Positions 1 through 7,536 of a stretch of 15,261 bases of DNA are shown in pieces. Every line of letters begins with the position of its first letter. Positions within the stretch are counted from its first letter, which is position 1. The position numbers and the translations under genes were made by a program. The notes under the pieces were generated by a model. The model had not been told where the DNA came from, ran no database searches, and was given only the letters and a program-made list of their open reading frames with translations. The stretch spans positions 1 through 15,261 of the forward strand of contig WSMU01000021.1 in NCBI GenBank assembly GCA_013316395.1, given 5' to 3'. The stretch comes from Alphaproteobacteria bacterium. GTDB taxonomy: Bacteria; Pseudomonadota; Alphaproteobacteria; Rs-D84.

Positions 1-54
1 GGATTTGAGTCCTAATAAACCAAGTAAAGTGTAAGACTAAAAGGGAGAGGGGAA

Positions 55-303
55 ATGAACCATTTAGACTTGTGGTGCGCAATTGACCGTTTCGCGCATA
101 GTTTAAATTTATCTTGTTCGGGTCTGGCAAGGAAAAGCGGCCTGGACGCAACCACATTTAACAAAAGTAAAAGATGGACCTGTTATGGTAAGCCGCGTTG
201 GCCTTCGACGCACAGTCTGGCCAAGATTCTGGAATCTACGGGAACATCGTTGGAAGACTTTTTAAAATTTATGCCCGGTCCCGGCGAAAGCTGCCGCGGC
301 TAA
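55..303 (+). CDS. Short helix-turn-helix regulator, S24/LexA-like N-terminal half only
   Basis: An 82-residue protein that looks like the DNA-binding half of the alphaproteobacterial XRE/S24-type regulators. Visible are a helix-turn-helix around residues 20-40 (SCSGLARKSGLDATTFNKSK) followed by the conserved RWPST at 48-52 and SLAKILESTGTSLEDF at 54-69. Family members I know continue into a roughly 120-residue S24 peptidase-like domain with a Ser/Lys pair. Here the protein stops at residue 82 after a short PGPGESCRG tail, and a terminator follows within 20 bases, so the peptidase half is absent rather than displaced. The start is supported by a purine-rich Shine-Dalgarno (GGGAGAGGGG, 43-52). 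It probably binds DNA, but without the peptidase domain it cannot be inactivated by self-cleavage. The target is unknown. Confidence 0.8.
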   Translation: MNHLDLWCAIDRFAHSLNLSCSGLARKSGLDATTFNKSKRWTCYGKPRWPSTHSLAKILESTGTSLEDFLKFMPGPGESCRG

Positions 304-320
304 GCGTCTGTGGGATATGT

Positions 321-352
321 AAAACAGACCCCTTTATGGGGCTGTTTTTTTT
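321..352 (+). terminator. Rho-independent terminator after the HTH gene
   Basis: Stem AACAG.CCCC / GGGG.TGTT with a TTTAT loop, followed by eight Ts. It separates the HTH gene from the penicillin-binding protein gene. Confidence 0.85.
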
Positions 353-388
353 ATTGCCATTAAACTATGGCGCCGGAAAATCTTTTTG

Positions 389-397
389 TGATATAAT
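389..397 (+). promoter_or_regulatory. Extended -10 promoter of the PBP gene
   Basis: TGATATAAT is a perfect extended -10 element (TGn then TATAAT at 392-397). No convincing -35 is seen 16-18 bases upstream, which fits an extended -10 promoter. Transcription would start near 404, just ahead of the AAGGAG Shine-Dalgarno at 406-411. The same TGATATAAT occurs at 4039-4047. Confidence 0.6.
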
Positions 398-417
398 TCT
401 GCAAAAAGGAGAAATAT

Positions 418-2181
418 TTGCCTCGTGCTCGGCTGGAAAACATACAAGAGGAAAAAAAGCGCCCGTCACTGCGCATGCGTTTGCTGATGGGGCTGCTGAA
501 TATAATTATATTGTCGGTTGTTATTTTGGCTGGATATGTGGCGGTGGTGTTTTTGCGGATGCCATCGCTGGATGATATATTGCATGAAACGCGGCCGGCG
601 GCGATTGTATTTTTGGACCGTAATGGCAATGAAATCCGCAGTGCGGGTCGTATAATGGGTATGCCGGTATCAACGGATTCTGTCCCGCCCCATGTATGGC
701 AGGCAATTGTAGCAATCGAAGATAAGCGTTTTTTTCAGCATGGCCCGGTCGATATCCGCGGCATTATGCGTGCGGTTATATCGAACATAGTTCATGGTCG
801 TGTGGCGGCGGGGGGCTCATCTATAACACAGCAGACGGCAAAAAATGTTTTCCTATCGCGCGAGAAAAAGCTGTCCCGCAAGGTACAAGAGCTGATTTTA
901 TCATACTGGCTTGAAAACAGGTTTGATAAGAATCAGATTCTAGATTTGTATATGAATCGTGTGTCGTTGGTTGGGGGGATGCGTGGTATTGATGCGGCGG
1001 CCCGTGTTATGTTTCAAACATCGGCGCGTAATTTATCCCTAGCCCAGGCGGCGCAAATCGCCGCAATGCTAAAGGCACCTACAACATACAGTCCGCTAAA
1101 AAATCCGGAAAAAAATATAGCGCGTGCACGCGTTATCCTTCAGGAAATGGTCCGCCAGGGATATGTAACCCTGAACCAGGCGCGCGCGGCGGCGGCGGAA
1201 TTGGCCCCTGCGCAGCCGGCACCCGATACAAACCTGTATCGTTATTGGACGGATTTCGTTTTGGACGAAACGCGCTCCCGCATTGGTGGTTTCCATTCTG
1301 ATTTGTATGTTTATACAACGATGGATATGGGACTCCAGGAACGAATTGCCGCGATTTTGCCGGCGCATATTGGTGAATACCAGGGGGCGGTTGTCGCAAT
1401 GGAACATGACGGGGCAATTCGTGCAATGTCCGGTGGCGCCGACTACCAGGCCAGCCAGTATAACCGCACCCTGGCCATGCGCCAACCCGGCAGCAGCTTT
1501 AAGCCCGTTGTCTATATGGTGGCACTGGAGCAGGGGCTGACCCCTGATAGTTATGTTAATGACTCGCCCTTTGCAATTGGTGACTATAACCCAAAAAATT
1601 ATAACGAGCGTTATTATGGCGATATTCCGCTGTCGGTTGCGTTTGCAAAAAGTGTTAACTCCGTACCGCTTAAGCTGACAGAGGAATATGGCATAGACGC
1701 TGTCTTAAATATGGCTGGGCGCCTGGGGGTGGGGACCCAACTGCGCCGGGAATATTCCACGGTATTGGGGGCGTCGGAGATGTCGCTGCTGGACCTGACG
1801 ACAATTTATGCGGTTATATGGAATAACGGTGAGTCCGTTCGCCCTTATTCGATTACAAAAATAACAGACCCGTCTGGCAAAGTTTTGTATGAACGCAATC
1901 CTTCTGATGCGATTACGGTTATTGGGGGGCAAACTGTCGAATATATGACACAAATGCTTTATGATGTTATATCAACCGGTACCGGTCGCCGTGCAAATGC
2001 ACCGGGTGTCCTTGGGGGCAAGACCGGTACCAGCAACGAAAACCGCGATGCATGGTTCGTTGGTGCCACGGCTGATTTGGTAATAGGTGTATGGGTTGGC
2101 AATGATAACTTTACCCCTATGTCATCAAAAATTACAGGTGGCACAATACCTGCGGAAATTTTTCGCTATATCGTGGAATAA
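418..2181 (+). CDS. Class A penicillin-binding protein (transglycosylase/transpeptidase)
   Basis: A bifunctional peptidoglycan synthase of 587 residues. It polymerises glycan strands from lipid II (GT51 domain) and cross-links stem peptides (transpeptidase domain) in the periplasm, anchored by one N-terminal membrane helix (about 20-47). GT51 landmarks are catalytic Glu101 in EDKRFF, GGSSITQQ at 132-139, RKVQE at 154-158 and ILDLYMN at 174-180. Transpeptidase landmarks are SxxK with Ser359 and Lys362 (QPGSSFK), SVN at 412-414 and KTG at 535-537. It is shorter than the roughly 800-residue PBP1A of many Gram-negatives: there is little between the two catalytic domains and the C-terminus ends about 50 residues after KTG. 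The start is TTG, chosen because AAGGAG sits six bases upstream. The ABC exporter gene follows after 61 bases with its own promoter. All active-site residues are present. Confidence 0.95.
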   Translation: MPRARLENIQEEKKRPSLRMRLLMGLLNIIILSVVILAGYVAVVFLRMPSLDDILHETRPAAIVFLDRNGNEIRSAGRIMGMPVSTDSVPPHVWQAIVAIEDKRFFQHGPVDIRGIMRAVISNIVHGRVAAGGSSITQQTAKNVFLSREKKLSRKVQELILSYWLENRFDKNQILDLYMNRVSLVGGMRGIDAAARVMFQTSARNLSLAQAAQIAAMLKAPTTYSPLKNPEKNIARARVILQEMVRQGYVTLNQARAAAAELAPAQPAPDTNLYRYWTDFVLDETRSRIGGFHSDLYVYTTMDMGLQERIAAILPAHIGEYQGAVVAMEHDGAIRAMSGGADYQASQYNRTLAMRQPGSSFKPVVYMVALEQGLTPDSYVNDSPFAIGDYNPKNYNERYYGDIPLSVAFAKSVNSVPLKLTEEYGIDAVLNMAGRLGVGTQLRREYSTVLGASEMSLLDLTTIYAVIWNNGESVRPYSITKITDPSGKVLYERNPSDAITVIGGQTVEYMTQMLYDVISTGTGRRANAPGVLGGKTGTSNENRDAWFVGATADLVIGVWVGNDNFTPMSSKITGGTIPAEIFRYIVE

Positions 2182-2185
2182 TTGT

Positions 2186-2214
2186 TTGATTTAAAAATTT
2201 TTTTAGTTTATAAC
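2186..2214 (+). promoter_or_regulatory. Sigma70-type promoter of the ABC exporter gene
   Basis: TTGATT (2186-2191), 17-base spacer, TATAAC (2209-2214). The start site would be near 2221, leaving a leader of about 22 bases with a GGGGGA Shine-Dalgarno (2229-2234). Confidence 0.55.
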
Positions 2215-2242
2215 GCGTTTTGAAAAACGGGGGACTTATATA

Positions 2243-4009
2243 ATGCACGCTAAATTGCCAAAATCTTTATGGCGTTTTTATTTAAATTATGGATTAAAAG
2301 GCTATTGGTGGTTGCTGGCGATATGGGTATTTGCTGTTATTATTACAACTGCCGACCGCGTACTACAGCCTCTGATGCAGGGGTGGGGCGTGGGTATGTT
2401 TGAGGCGACAGTTCCCGCCGGGATGAGCTTCTTGGCATATGCAATGCCAACGATTATTCTGGTAACTGCGATAAATGTTACTATTTCATGTGGCGCAGTT
2501 CTTCGACAGTGGGCGATGCATCATTTGGTTCCAAAAGCGGACCGACGCATGTCCGAAACTCTGACATCATATATCCACGGCCAGTCGATGGCCTTTTGGA
2601 ATGGGCGCATGGCGGGCCAGATAAAGAACCAGATGAATTATATCTCGGATGGTTTTTCAGGCCTATCAGACATAGTCACCAGTTTTTTCCGTTCCTTAAC
2701 AATTATTTTGAATGGTGCGCTGCTGTTACAGGTAAACCGTTATGTGGCATATATGTTTATTGGCGTGATAGTGTTGCGAATCCTGTTTGCTTGGAAAATG
2801 TACAAGCCGATGAAGGCAGCGTCCAAGGGGCGCTCGACCGCGGGCAGTTCATTGTCAGGTAAACTGGTTGACAGTATTTCAAACTTTTCCGTTGTGAAAC
2901 TGTTTGCGCGCGGCACGTCCGAAGAAAAGCATCTGGCGCCATCGCGTGAAACGTATGTTCAGGCGCGGCTGCACAATTCTTTTCTGCAGCGTGTTTTCTG
3001 GGCGGTGCCCGGCCTGCTGTGGGATGTTTTGTTTGGGGTAACATTGGCACTGTGTGCGTGGCTTTTCATGCAGGGCCAGATGTCTATTGCGGATGTCGTT
3101 GTTACAACAGGTGTATATTTCAGCGTTATGGGCACAATAAGCCAGCTGATAGATGTGCTGCCAAATATTATCGATAAAGTTGGTGCCGCGTCCAAGGCAT
3201 ATGATGAACTGGTTGTGCCAATCGAGGTTACAGACATCGAAAATGCGCCGGCACTGGTTGTGCCACACGGCAAGATAGAATTTAAAAATGTCTGGTTCCG
3301 CTATGGGCCTGGGCGTCGCTGGATTTTACGTGATTTTAATCTGACGATAAATCCGGGCGAAAGTGTGGGCTTGGTCGGTGCATCCGGTGCGGGTAAAACG
3401 ACGTTGGTAAATCTGCTGATGCGGTTTTATGACCCGACCCGCGGCCAGATATTGATAGACGGCCAGGATATCAGAACCGTATCCCAGGATTCATTGCGTC
3501 AAAACATCGCCTTTATCCCCCAAGAGCCGACGATGTTCAATCGCACGATTGGGGAAAATATTGGATATGGCCGCGAAAGCGCGACTTTGCCGCAAATACG
3601 CGCCGCGGCGCGTCGTGCCGCGGCGGATAAATTTATCCTGGGGGCGGAAAAGGGCTATGACACACTGGTTGGGGACCGTGGTATGAAATTGTCCGGCGGC
3701 CAGCGCCAGCGTATCGCAATCGCACGTGCGTTTTTGAAAGATGCGCCTATTTTAATATTGGATGAGGCGACATCCGCACTTGATTCCGAGACGGAGGTCG
3801 CAATTCAAAAGTCATTCGAAGAACTGGCCCAGAACCGCACAACAATCGCGATTGCGCACCGCTTGTCCACTTTGCGCAATATGGACCGTATTGTCGTAAT
3901 GCGTCATGGCAAGATAATAGAGCAGGGCACGCATCGCATGCTGGTTCGCCGGGCCGGTGCTTATGCACGTCTGTGGAAAATGCAGTCCGGTGGCTTCATA
4001 CAGGAATAA
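2243..4009 (+). CDS. ABC exporter (fused membrane and ATPase domains)
   Basis: A 588-residue half-transporter of the MsbA/MDR exporter type that would act as a homodimer in the inner membrane. The N-terminal ~320 residues hold several hydrophobic helices (for example about 21-38, 62-84, 152-183 and 255-277). The C-terminal nucleotide-binding domain has Walker A GASGAGKT (379-386), Q-loop Gln427 in PQEP, signature LSGGQ (483-487), Walker B ILILDE (503-508), D-loop SALD (511-514) and the switch His539. All are intact, so it should hydrolyse ATP. The substrate cannot be read from sequence. Its place between a peptidoglycan synthase and an outer-membrane barrel protein hints at an envelope lipid or polymer, but an alternative such as drug export is equally possible. 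ATG start with GGGGGA upstream. It ends 45 bases before the barrel gene. Confidence 0.92.
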   Translation: MHAKLPKSLWRFYLNYGLKGYWWLLAIWVFAVIITTADRVLQPLMQGWGVGMFEATVPAGMSFLAYAMPTIILVTAINVTISCGAVLRQWAMHHLVPKADRRMSETLTSYIHGQSMAFWNGRMAGQIKNQMNYISDGFSGLSDIVTSFFRSLTIILNGALLLQVNRYVAYMFIGVIVLRILFAWKMYKPMKAASKGRSTAGSSLSGKLVDSISNFSVVKLFARGTSEEKHLAPSRETYVQARLHNSFLQRVFWAVPGLLWDVLFGVTLALCAWLFMQGQMSIADVVVTTGVYFSVMGTISQLIDVLPNIIDKVGAASKAYDELVVPIEVTDIENAPALVVPHGKIEFKNVWFRYGPGRRWILRDFNLTINPGESVGLVGASGAGKTTLVNLLMRFYDPTRGQILIDGQDIRTVSQDSLRQNIAFIPQEPTMFNRTIGENIGYGRESATLPQIRAAARRAAADKFILGAEKGYDTLVGDRGMKLSGGQRQRIAIARAFLKDAPILILDEATSALDSETEVAIQKSFEELAQNRTTIAIAHRLSTLRNMDRIVVMRHGKIIEQGTHRMLVRRAGAYARLWKMQSGGFIQE

Positions 4010-4018
4010 AAAACAGTT

Positions 4019-4047
4019 TTGTATCCAGACGCTATTTATGATATAAT
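4019..4047 (+). promoter_or_regulatory. Promoter of the barrel-protein gene, placed for a leaderless mRNA
   Basis: TTGTAT (4019-4024), 17-base spacer, perfect TATAAT (4042-4047) with an extended TGa in front. The -10 box ends seven bases before the ATG at 4055, so the predicted start site (about 4052-4055) coincides with the start codon. No Shine-Dalgarno is present. Confidence 0.65.
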
Positions 4048-4054
4048 ACGTAGC

Positions 4055-5032
4055 ATGAGAAAAAGAATATTTTGCATATTATCGGTGCTATCATGCCTTG
4101 TAGCCACGCCTGCGGCGGCTAATTGGGAATATTCCGGCACATATTTGGGTGACGGCTATTATTCTGATGACGGGTCGCGATTTGTAATGTCTGTTCGTGG
4201 CGGTGCTTCGTTTGGCTTTGGCTCCATAAAGAATGAGGTCGGCTCCCTTACTACGGAATACTATGTAAATCCGGGTGACGGAATGGTTATATCGGCCGCA
4301 TATTATGATGCCTGTGTCAAGGGCGGCGGCTGTGATGGATTCCTGTATGCCGGTATGGGGGATTTGGCGGATGTAAAACCGGCCAGTGATTTTTCCGAAT
4401 TTTCATTTGCCGCCGGTGCATCGCTGGGGTGGACGATACCTAATCGTCCCCAGTGGCGACTGGAGGTAGGCTGGGACCATATTACGGAAATGGAATACAA
4501 CCAATCGCCGCTGTTTGACGGTGATTTGCCATTGACGGGTGGCGATGTGTCGGATGTTGTCATCATTGCCCAAAGCGGCAGTGCCCAGTCTAAAATTTCC
4601 ACAGATATAATCAGTGCTATGGCGTTTTACGACTTTTTTGACGGTCTGCAAAAGCCGGTGCGCAAGGTTATTCCCTATGTCGGTTTTGGTATCGGATATG
4701 CCGACAGTAAAACAACGCTGAACCTGTCTGACTTGTATGGGGATTTATCGACATCTGTTGACCTTCAGAATTTTGGTGAGGCTGATGACTATGGCGTGGT
4801 TCAGTTTTATCGCTCCAAGACCAGTTCGTCGAACATTACGGGGCTGGTGGCGCTGGGGCTGTCGTATGGTATAACAGAAACGATGTTTTTTGATTTTGGG
4901 GCACGTGTGGCATATATCCCAAAGATAAAGTGGGCATTGACAAACAAGGATGACACCCGTACCCGTGACTGGTTCAGTGCCGAAAGCATGATTTATGCAA
5001 ACATAATGCTTGGGCTGCGGTTCGAGTTTTAA
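4055..5032 (+). CDS. Outer-membrane beta-barrel protein
   Basis: A 325-residue secreted protein. It has a signal peptide (basic MRKR, hydrophobic core, TPAAA) with likely cleavage after Ala22. The mature part alternates polar and hydrophobic residues in strand-like runs (for example VIPYVGFGIGYAD, GLVALGLSYGI, FFDFGARVAYIP) and ends in LRFEF, a C-terminal Phe typical of barrels inserted by BAM. The PYVGFGIGY segment resembles surface-antigen/opacity-type barrels of Alphaproteobacteria. It probably forms a small barrel with variable loops; the role (porin, adhesin, structural) is not readable. An earlier in-frame TTG at 4019 exists but lies in the -35 box and would add a non-signal N-terminus, so ATG 4055 is preferred. 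The stop codon lies inside the shared terminator with comM. Confidence 0.85.
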   Translation: MRKRIFCILSVLSCLVATPAAANWEYSGTYLGDGYYSDDGSRFVMSVRGGASFGFGSIKNEVGSLTTEYYVNPGDGMVISAAYYDACVKGGGCDGFLYAGMGDLADVKPASDFSEFSFAAGASLGWTIPNRPQWRLEVGWDHITEMEYNQSPLFDGDLPLTGGDVSDVVIIAQSGSAQSKISTDIISAMAFYDFFDGLQKPVRKVIPYVGFGIGYADSKTTLNLSDLYGDLSTSVDLQNFGEADDYGVVQFYRSKTSSSNITGLVALGLSYGITETMFFDFGARVAYIPKIKWALTNKDDTRTRDWFSAESMIYANIMLGLRFEF

Positions 5033-5058
5033 CAAAGCCCCGGACGGGGCTTTGTTTT
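5031..5058. terminator. Hairpin terminator between the barrel gene and comM
   Basis: Perfect 11-bp stem AACAAAGCCCC / GGGGCTTTGTT with a 4-base loop. The T-rich run is downstream on the + strand, so it is strongest for the barrel gene. The barrel stop codon overlaps its left arm. On the - strand it is followed by only a weak T-run. Confidence 0.85.
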
Positions 5059-6587
5059 TATTCTGTTTTTGTTCCGAATTTTCCGCGACCTATTTGGCGG
5101 TATGACAGTGCCTCCGCCAGGTCGGCGATATCGACATCCGCCGCCCCGCGCAGGTCTGCAATCGTGCGCGCAATTCGTTTTATTCGGTTATAGCCGCGTG
5201 CGGACATTCCCATTTTTTCCGCGGCGGTATTTAAGAATTCTGTCGCCGCCTGGGACAGGTTTGCCGCCGCATCCAAATCCGGCCCATCTAGATATGCGTT
5301 AATTTTTCCCTGGCGTGCAATCTGGCGCGCGCGTGCGGCTATGACGCGTGCGCGAACAGTGGCGCTGTCTTCGCCGGGTGCATCTGTTGCCACGCGTTGC
5401 ATTTCCCATGGATTTACCGCGTCAACATCAACATGCAGGTCAATTCTGTCCAACAGCGGCCCGGATATCTTGTTCTGGTATGCCTCTGCGCATCTGGGGG
5501 CGCGGGAACACGACATTGCGGCATTTCCCAAATGCCCGCACGGGCACGGATTCATGGCTGCAATTAGCTGGAACCGCGCAGGATATGTCGCGTTACGACG
5601 TGCGCGCGAAATCATTATTTGTCCGGATTCCATTGGTTGGCGCAATATTTCAAGTGTTGTGCGATTAAATTCAGGTAATTCATCTAAAAACAGCACACCA
5701 TTATGTGCCAATGATATCTCGCCTGGGCGTGCGTCTCCGCCGCCGCCGGCCAATGCGACGGCGCTGGCCGTGTGGTGAACGCTGCGGAACGGTCTGTTTT
5801 GTACCAAGCCGCGGCCATTTAGCTGGCCCGCGATTGAATATATCGTTGATGTTTCAAGAACTTCTTCGGGTGTCATTGCCGGCATAATCGTCGCCAAACG
5901 TGACGCCAGCATTGTTTTACCCGACCCGGGCGGTCCAATCATCAGCATTGCATGACCGCCCGCAGCGGCTATTTCCAGCGCACGTTTTGCTGCGGCCTGG
6001 CCGTGAACATCACGCAGGTCAATATTGGCTTCTGCCGGGCTGGTGGCTGGCTCTGCCATGGGTGGCTGCAGTGGTGCCAACTCCTTAAAATGATGCACCA
6101 GGTCCAGAACATGCTGCGGCGCCAGTATGTTGGGATTAGCGCTAAGTGCCGCCTCCGGCCCACATGATGCGGGGCATATTATGCCCATGCCATGGCGCGT
6201 CGCCCAAACCCCGGCTGGTAAAACACCCTCTGTTTTTACGATTGTGCCGCTAAGGCCGACTTCGCCCATAATAAGGTACTTAGACAGTTTTTCTTCCGGC
6301 AGAGCACCTATGGCGCACATAATCGCGCATAATATCGGCAGGTCAAAGTGTGCCCCTGATTTTTCCACATCCGCCGGTGACAGATTAACAGTCAGCTTTT
6401 TCGGTGGTAATGATAAATTCAGCGCCGCCAGTGCGTTGCGAACACGTTCCGCGGATTCTTTGACCGCACGGTCCGCCAGGCCGATAATCTTAAACTCAGG
6501 TTTTGCCAGTCCGGATGACAACTGGACCTGAACATCAATAGGTGTTATGTCCAGTCCGTTGAATATAATGGAATTTAAAGAAATCAT
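5058..6587 (-). CDS. comM: YifB/ComM family AAA+ ATPase (Mg-chelatase-like)
   Basis: A 509-residue protein matching the whole length of the YifB/ComM family (E. coli YifB is about the same size). ComM is a hexameric helicase that promotes branch migration during integration of incoming DNA in natural transformation; outside competent species its role is less clear. The N-terminal ChlI-like domain shows the typical FKIIGLADRAVKESAERVR (32-50) and LSPADVEKSGAHFDLPI. The AAA+ core has Walker A GPPGSGKT (218-225), RPFRSVHHTAS (265-275), Walker B VLFLDE (298-303) and LLDRIDL with Arg381. Four cysteines (348, 350, 360, 366) follow NPC as in the family. The C-terminal domain carries SARGYNRIKRIARTIADL (462-479). 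ATG start, no Shine-Dalgarno, -10 box eight bases upstream. It is divergent from lepB. Confidence 0.95.
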   Translation of the reverse strand: MISLNSIIFNGLDITPIDVQVQLSSGLAKPEFKIIGLADRAVKESAERVRNALAALNLSLPPKKLTVNLSPADVEKSGAHFDLPILCAIMCAIGALPEEKLSKYLIMGEVGLSGTIVKTEGVLPAGVWATRHGMGIICPASCGPEAALSANPNILAPQHVLDLVHHFKELAPLQPPMAEPATSPAEANIDLRDVHGQAAAKRALEIAAAGGHAMLMIGPPGSGKTMLASRLATIMPAMTPEEVLETSTIYSIAGQLNGRGLVQNRPFRSVHHTASAVALAGGGGDARPGEISLAHNGVLFLDELPEFNRTTLEILRQPMESGQIMISRARRNATYPARFQLIAAMNPCPCGHLGNAAMSCSRAPRCAEAYQNKISGPLLDRIDLHVDVDAVNPWEMQRVATDAPGEDSATVRARVIAARARQIARQGKINAYLDGPDLDAAANLSQAATEFLNTAAEKMGMSARGYNRIKRIARTIADLRGAADVDIADLAEALSYRQIGRGKFGTKTE

Positions 6588-6595
6588 ATTCGCAT

Positions 6596-6622
6596 ATTAT
6601 AGCTTGCGCATTTTTAATTCAA
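6596..6622 (-). promoter_or_regulatory. comM promoter, placed for a leaderless or near-leaderless mRNA
   Basis: On the - strand, TTGAAT (6622-6617), 15-base spacer, perfect TATAAT (6601-6596). The -10 ends eight bases before the comM ATG (6587), so the transcript would begin 0-3 bases ahead of the ATG. It is interleaved with the lepB promoter elements on the other strand. Confidence 0.55.
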
Positions 6623-6630
6623 GTTATAAA
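6604..6630 (+). promoter_or_regulatory. Probable lepB-rnc-secG promoter
   Basis: TTGCGC (6604-6609), 15-base spacer, TATAAA (6625-6630). It gives a leader of about 20 bases containing the AAGGA Shine-Dalgarno (6645-6649). The spacer is shorter than ideal, so the -35 assignment is tentative. It overlaps the divergent comM promoter. Confidence 0.4.
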
Positions 6631-6658
6631 ATACGCGCAAACAAAAGGACGGAAAACT

Positions 6659-7534
6659 ATGCCAAAAAATAAGAATGTTGCACGAGAATGGTTTAATACA
6701 CTGTTCTATGGTGCGTTGATTGCAATCGTGTTTAGAAGCTTTCTGCTGGAACCATTTAATATTCCGTCTGGTTCCATGATTCCGACATTGCATATCGGCG
6801 ACCATATATTTGTAGAAAAGTGGGCTTATGGTTACTCTCGCTATTCTTTCCCGTTTGGTTCTTGGAAAATGTGGAATGGGCGCTTTTTTGCAACAGAGCC
6901 GAAGATGGGGGATGTAATTGTTTTTCGCAACCCTATAAATGAATCCCAGGATTATGTAAAGCGCCTGATTGCACTGCCGGGTGATACTGTTCAGATGAAA
7001 CAGGGGCGTCTTTATATAAATGGTGATATCGTACCGCGTGAAAATCCGCGCCCGTATGTTGTGGCTGTTTTGCCGAAAACACTGCGCAGTGTCGGATATT
7101 ATGAAGGCAATATGGCAATAAAAGGCAACTGCATCTGGGTTGATAATGAACCGGCTTCATTTAACTATACCATTGAATATAAATCGGATAGATACTGCAA
7201 AACATATCCTGGTGCATGTGGTGTGGCCAAGGTTACGGAATATACCGAAACACTGCCCAATGGGGTTTCTCATAGCATAATAGAATATTCGGATGACGCC
7301 ATGTTTGATAATACGCCCCTTTATACGGTCCCGGACGGTCATCTTTTCTTTATGGGCGATAACCGTGACAACAGTGGTGACAGTCGTGCCGATATCGGCT
7401 TTGTTTCGCGTGATTATGTCCTGGGCAAGGTGTGGTTTGTCTGGTATTCTCATAACTATCACTCGCCGCTGATGTTCTTATGGAACTGGGGCAGCAAGAT
7501 TCGCTGGGACCGTTTTGGAATGGGGATAAATTAA
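6659..7534 (+). CDS. lepB: Signal peptidase I
   Basis: A 291-residue serine protease that removes signal peptides from Sec- and Tat-exported proteins on the outer face of the inner membrane. One N-terminal membrane helix (about 13-30) precedes the catalytic domain. Box B SGSMIPTL gives nucleophile Ser39. Box D DYVKRLIALPGD gives the general base Lys101. Box E GDNRDNSGDSR spans 233-243. The insert between boxes D and E holds Cys158, Cys180 and Cys187. In this window the barrel protein and the choloylglycine-hydrolase-family enzyme both carry signal peptides that it would cleave. AAGGA lies nine bases upstream of the ATG. rnc begins two bases after its stop, so the two are co-transcribed, an order common in Alphaproteobacteria. 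Confidence 0.96.
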   Translation: MPKNKNVAREWFNTLFYGALIAIVFRSFLLEPFNIPSGSMIPTLHIGDHIFVEKWAYGYSRYSFPFGSWKMWNGRFFATEPKMGDVIVFRNPINESQDYVKRLIALPGDTVQMKQGRLYINGDIVPRENPRPYVVAVLPKTLRSVGYYEGNMAIKGNCIWVDNEPASFNYTIEYKSDRYCKTYPGACGVAKVTEYTETLPNGVSHSIIEYSDDAMFDNTPLYTVPDGHLFFMGDNRDNSGDSRADIGFVSRDYVLGKVWFVWYSHNYHSPLMFLWNWGSKIRWDRFGMGIN

Positions 7535-7536
7535 TC

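Noticed and set aside
1..15. A C-terminal GFES-stop of an upstream gene at the left edge
   Set aside because: Four codons without a recognisable family ending are not enough evidence, unlike the groES tail at the right edge.
4019..4054. An upstream TTG start extending the barrel protein by 12 residues
   Set aside because: The TTG coincides with the -35 box, has no Shine-Dalgarno, and would put an acidic segment ahead of a textbook signal peptide.
7480..7536. An ATG start for rnc inside lepB
   Set aside because: It adds 19 residues unlike any RNase III N-terminus; GTG 7537 gives the family-typical start.
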